Assembly (NCBI RefSeq): GCF_044962685.1
Contig: NZ_JBBKTX010000001.1
Coordinates: 124,001 to 188,000, forward strand
DNA: 64,000 nucleotides
Direction: 5' to 3'
DNA from: Oceanobacter antarcticus
GTDB taxonomy: Bacteria; Pseudomonadota; Gammaproteobacteria; Pseudomonadales; Oceanobacteraceae
Each line of letters starts with the position of its first letter. The stretch's first letter is position 1. Of the stretch, positions 63,825 through 64,000 are shown in pieces. Under the pieces are notes generated by a model. That model made no database searches. It was not told the origin of the DNA and saw only the letters and a program-made list of their open reading frames with translations. Made by a program: the position numbers and the translations under genes.

Positions 63825-64000
63825 TTATTCCGGAAACAGGGCAGATTGACTGCGGGCGGGTGGTGCAACGGCAGTTGCCGCATCTGTGCCTGACAGCGCT
63901 TGCCCGAGAGTGACTGCTGGCAGTTCCAGCGTGGCCAGCGTGGTCATCACCTCGACGATGCGTTGTACCTGAATGTCGGCTTCCGGCAACACCACCAGCT
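63825..64000 (-). CDS. ExbD-like protein, C-terminal part (5' end beyond window)
   Basis: 58 codons of a gene entering from the right edge; it is too short to appear as a full ORF. The residues LVVLPEADIQVQRIVEVMTT and LELPAVTLG resemble the end of the ExbD periplasmic domain, followed by an alanine/proline tail. The N-terminus is missing, so a different ExbB/ExbD-operon protein is possible. Confidence 0.65.
   Translation of the reverse strand, partial: LVVLPEADIQVQRIVEVMTTLATLELPAVTLGQALSGTDAATAVAPPARSQSALFPE

Overview
The window reads as chromosome from a gammaproteobacterium, probably a marine member of the Oceanospirillales/Pseudomonadales. The basis is its housekeeping content (proA-nadD-rsfS-rlmH-mrdA-rodA-mltB-rlpA, dacA-ybeD-lipB-lipA, mltF next to purL, rpsP-rimM-trmD-rplS followed by dsbC), which recalls Pseudomonas gene order. 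DUF2788, DUF3549 and YchJ-type proteins point the same way. There is no sign of a plasmid, prophage or genomic island. No rRNA, tRNA or CRISPR array was found.

Left part (1-11.7 kb). It opens with a truncated LhgO-like FAD oxidoreductase and small conserved proteins (DUF2788, DUF4404, a CBS pair). A GAF-Fis regulator without an AAA+ domain and a GT4 glycosyltransferase follow. Next comes a signalling/secretion-like cluster: a CHASE2 adenylate cyclase facing a two-gene operon for a TPR plus beta-barrel outer-membrane protein and an exported FecR protein. A 39-codon membrane peptide resembling cytochrome cbb3 subunit CcoM sits behind two FNR/ANR-type sites.

Cell-envelope block (11.8-19.3 kb, minus strand). 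A tightly overlapping proA-to-rlpA operon covers NAD and proline synthesis, ribosome maturation and cell elongation. Its usual continuation, dacA-ybeD-lipB-lipA, lies about 16 kb away on the other strand. Between them are two overlapping membrane proteins with degenerate GGDEF domains, DUF3549 and YchJ proteins, and two adjacent alkaline phosphatases of which one looks like a lipoprotein.

Central part (31.5-45.3 kb). This holds mltF, purL, an EmrAB-type efflux pair, the rpsP-rplS operon and a lipoprotein-like DsbC. A gene-free AT-rich stretch of about 1.2 kb follows with many DnaA boxes, a candidate replication origin or DnaA-titration locus.

Right part (45.3-64 kb). It holds truC, a zinc-protease/propeller/barrel protein, a KefB-type antiporter, a 26-copy hexamer array, a LOG protein, a second TA-flanked miniature element, a PIN-PhoH ATPase, trxB and a large PAS-GGDEF-EAL sensor. 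It ends in an iron-uptake operon on the minus strand (ExbD, ExbD, TonB, TonB-dependent receptor, FMN hydroxyacid dehydrogenase, PiuC-like dioxygenase) that runs off the window edge.

Starts were moved from the longest ORF where a ribosome binding site or family length favoured an internal start. All functional calls rest on reading motifs and remembered family features; no database search was run.
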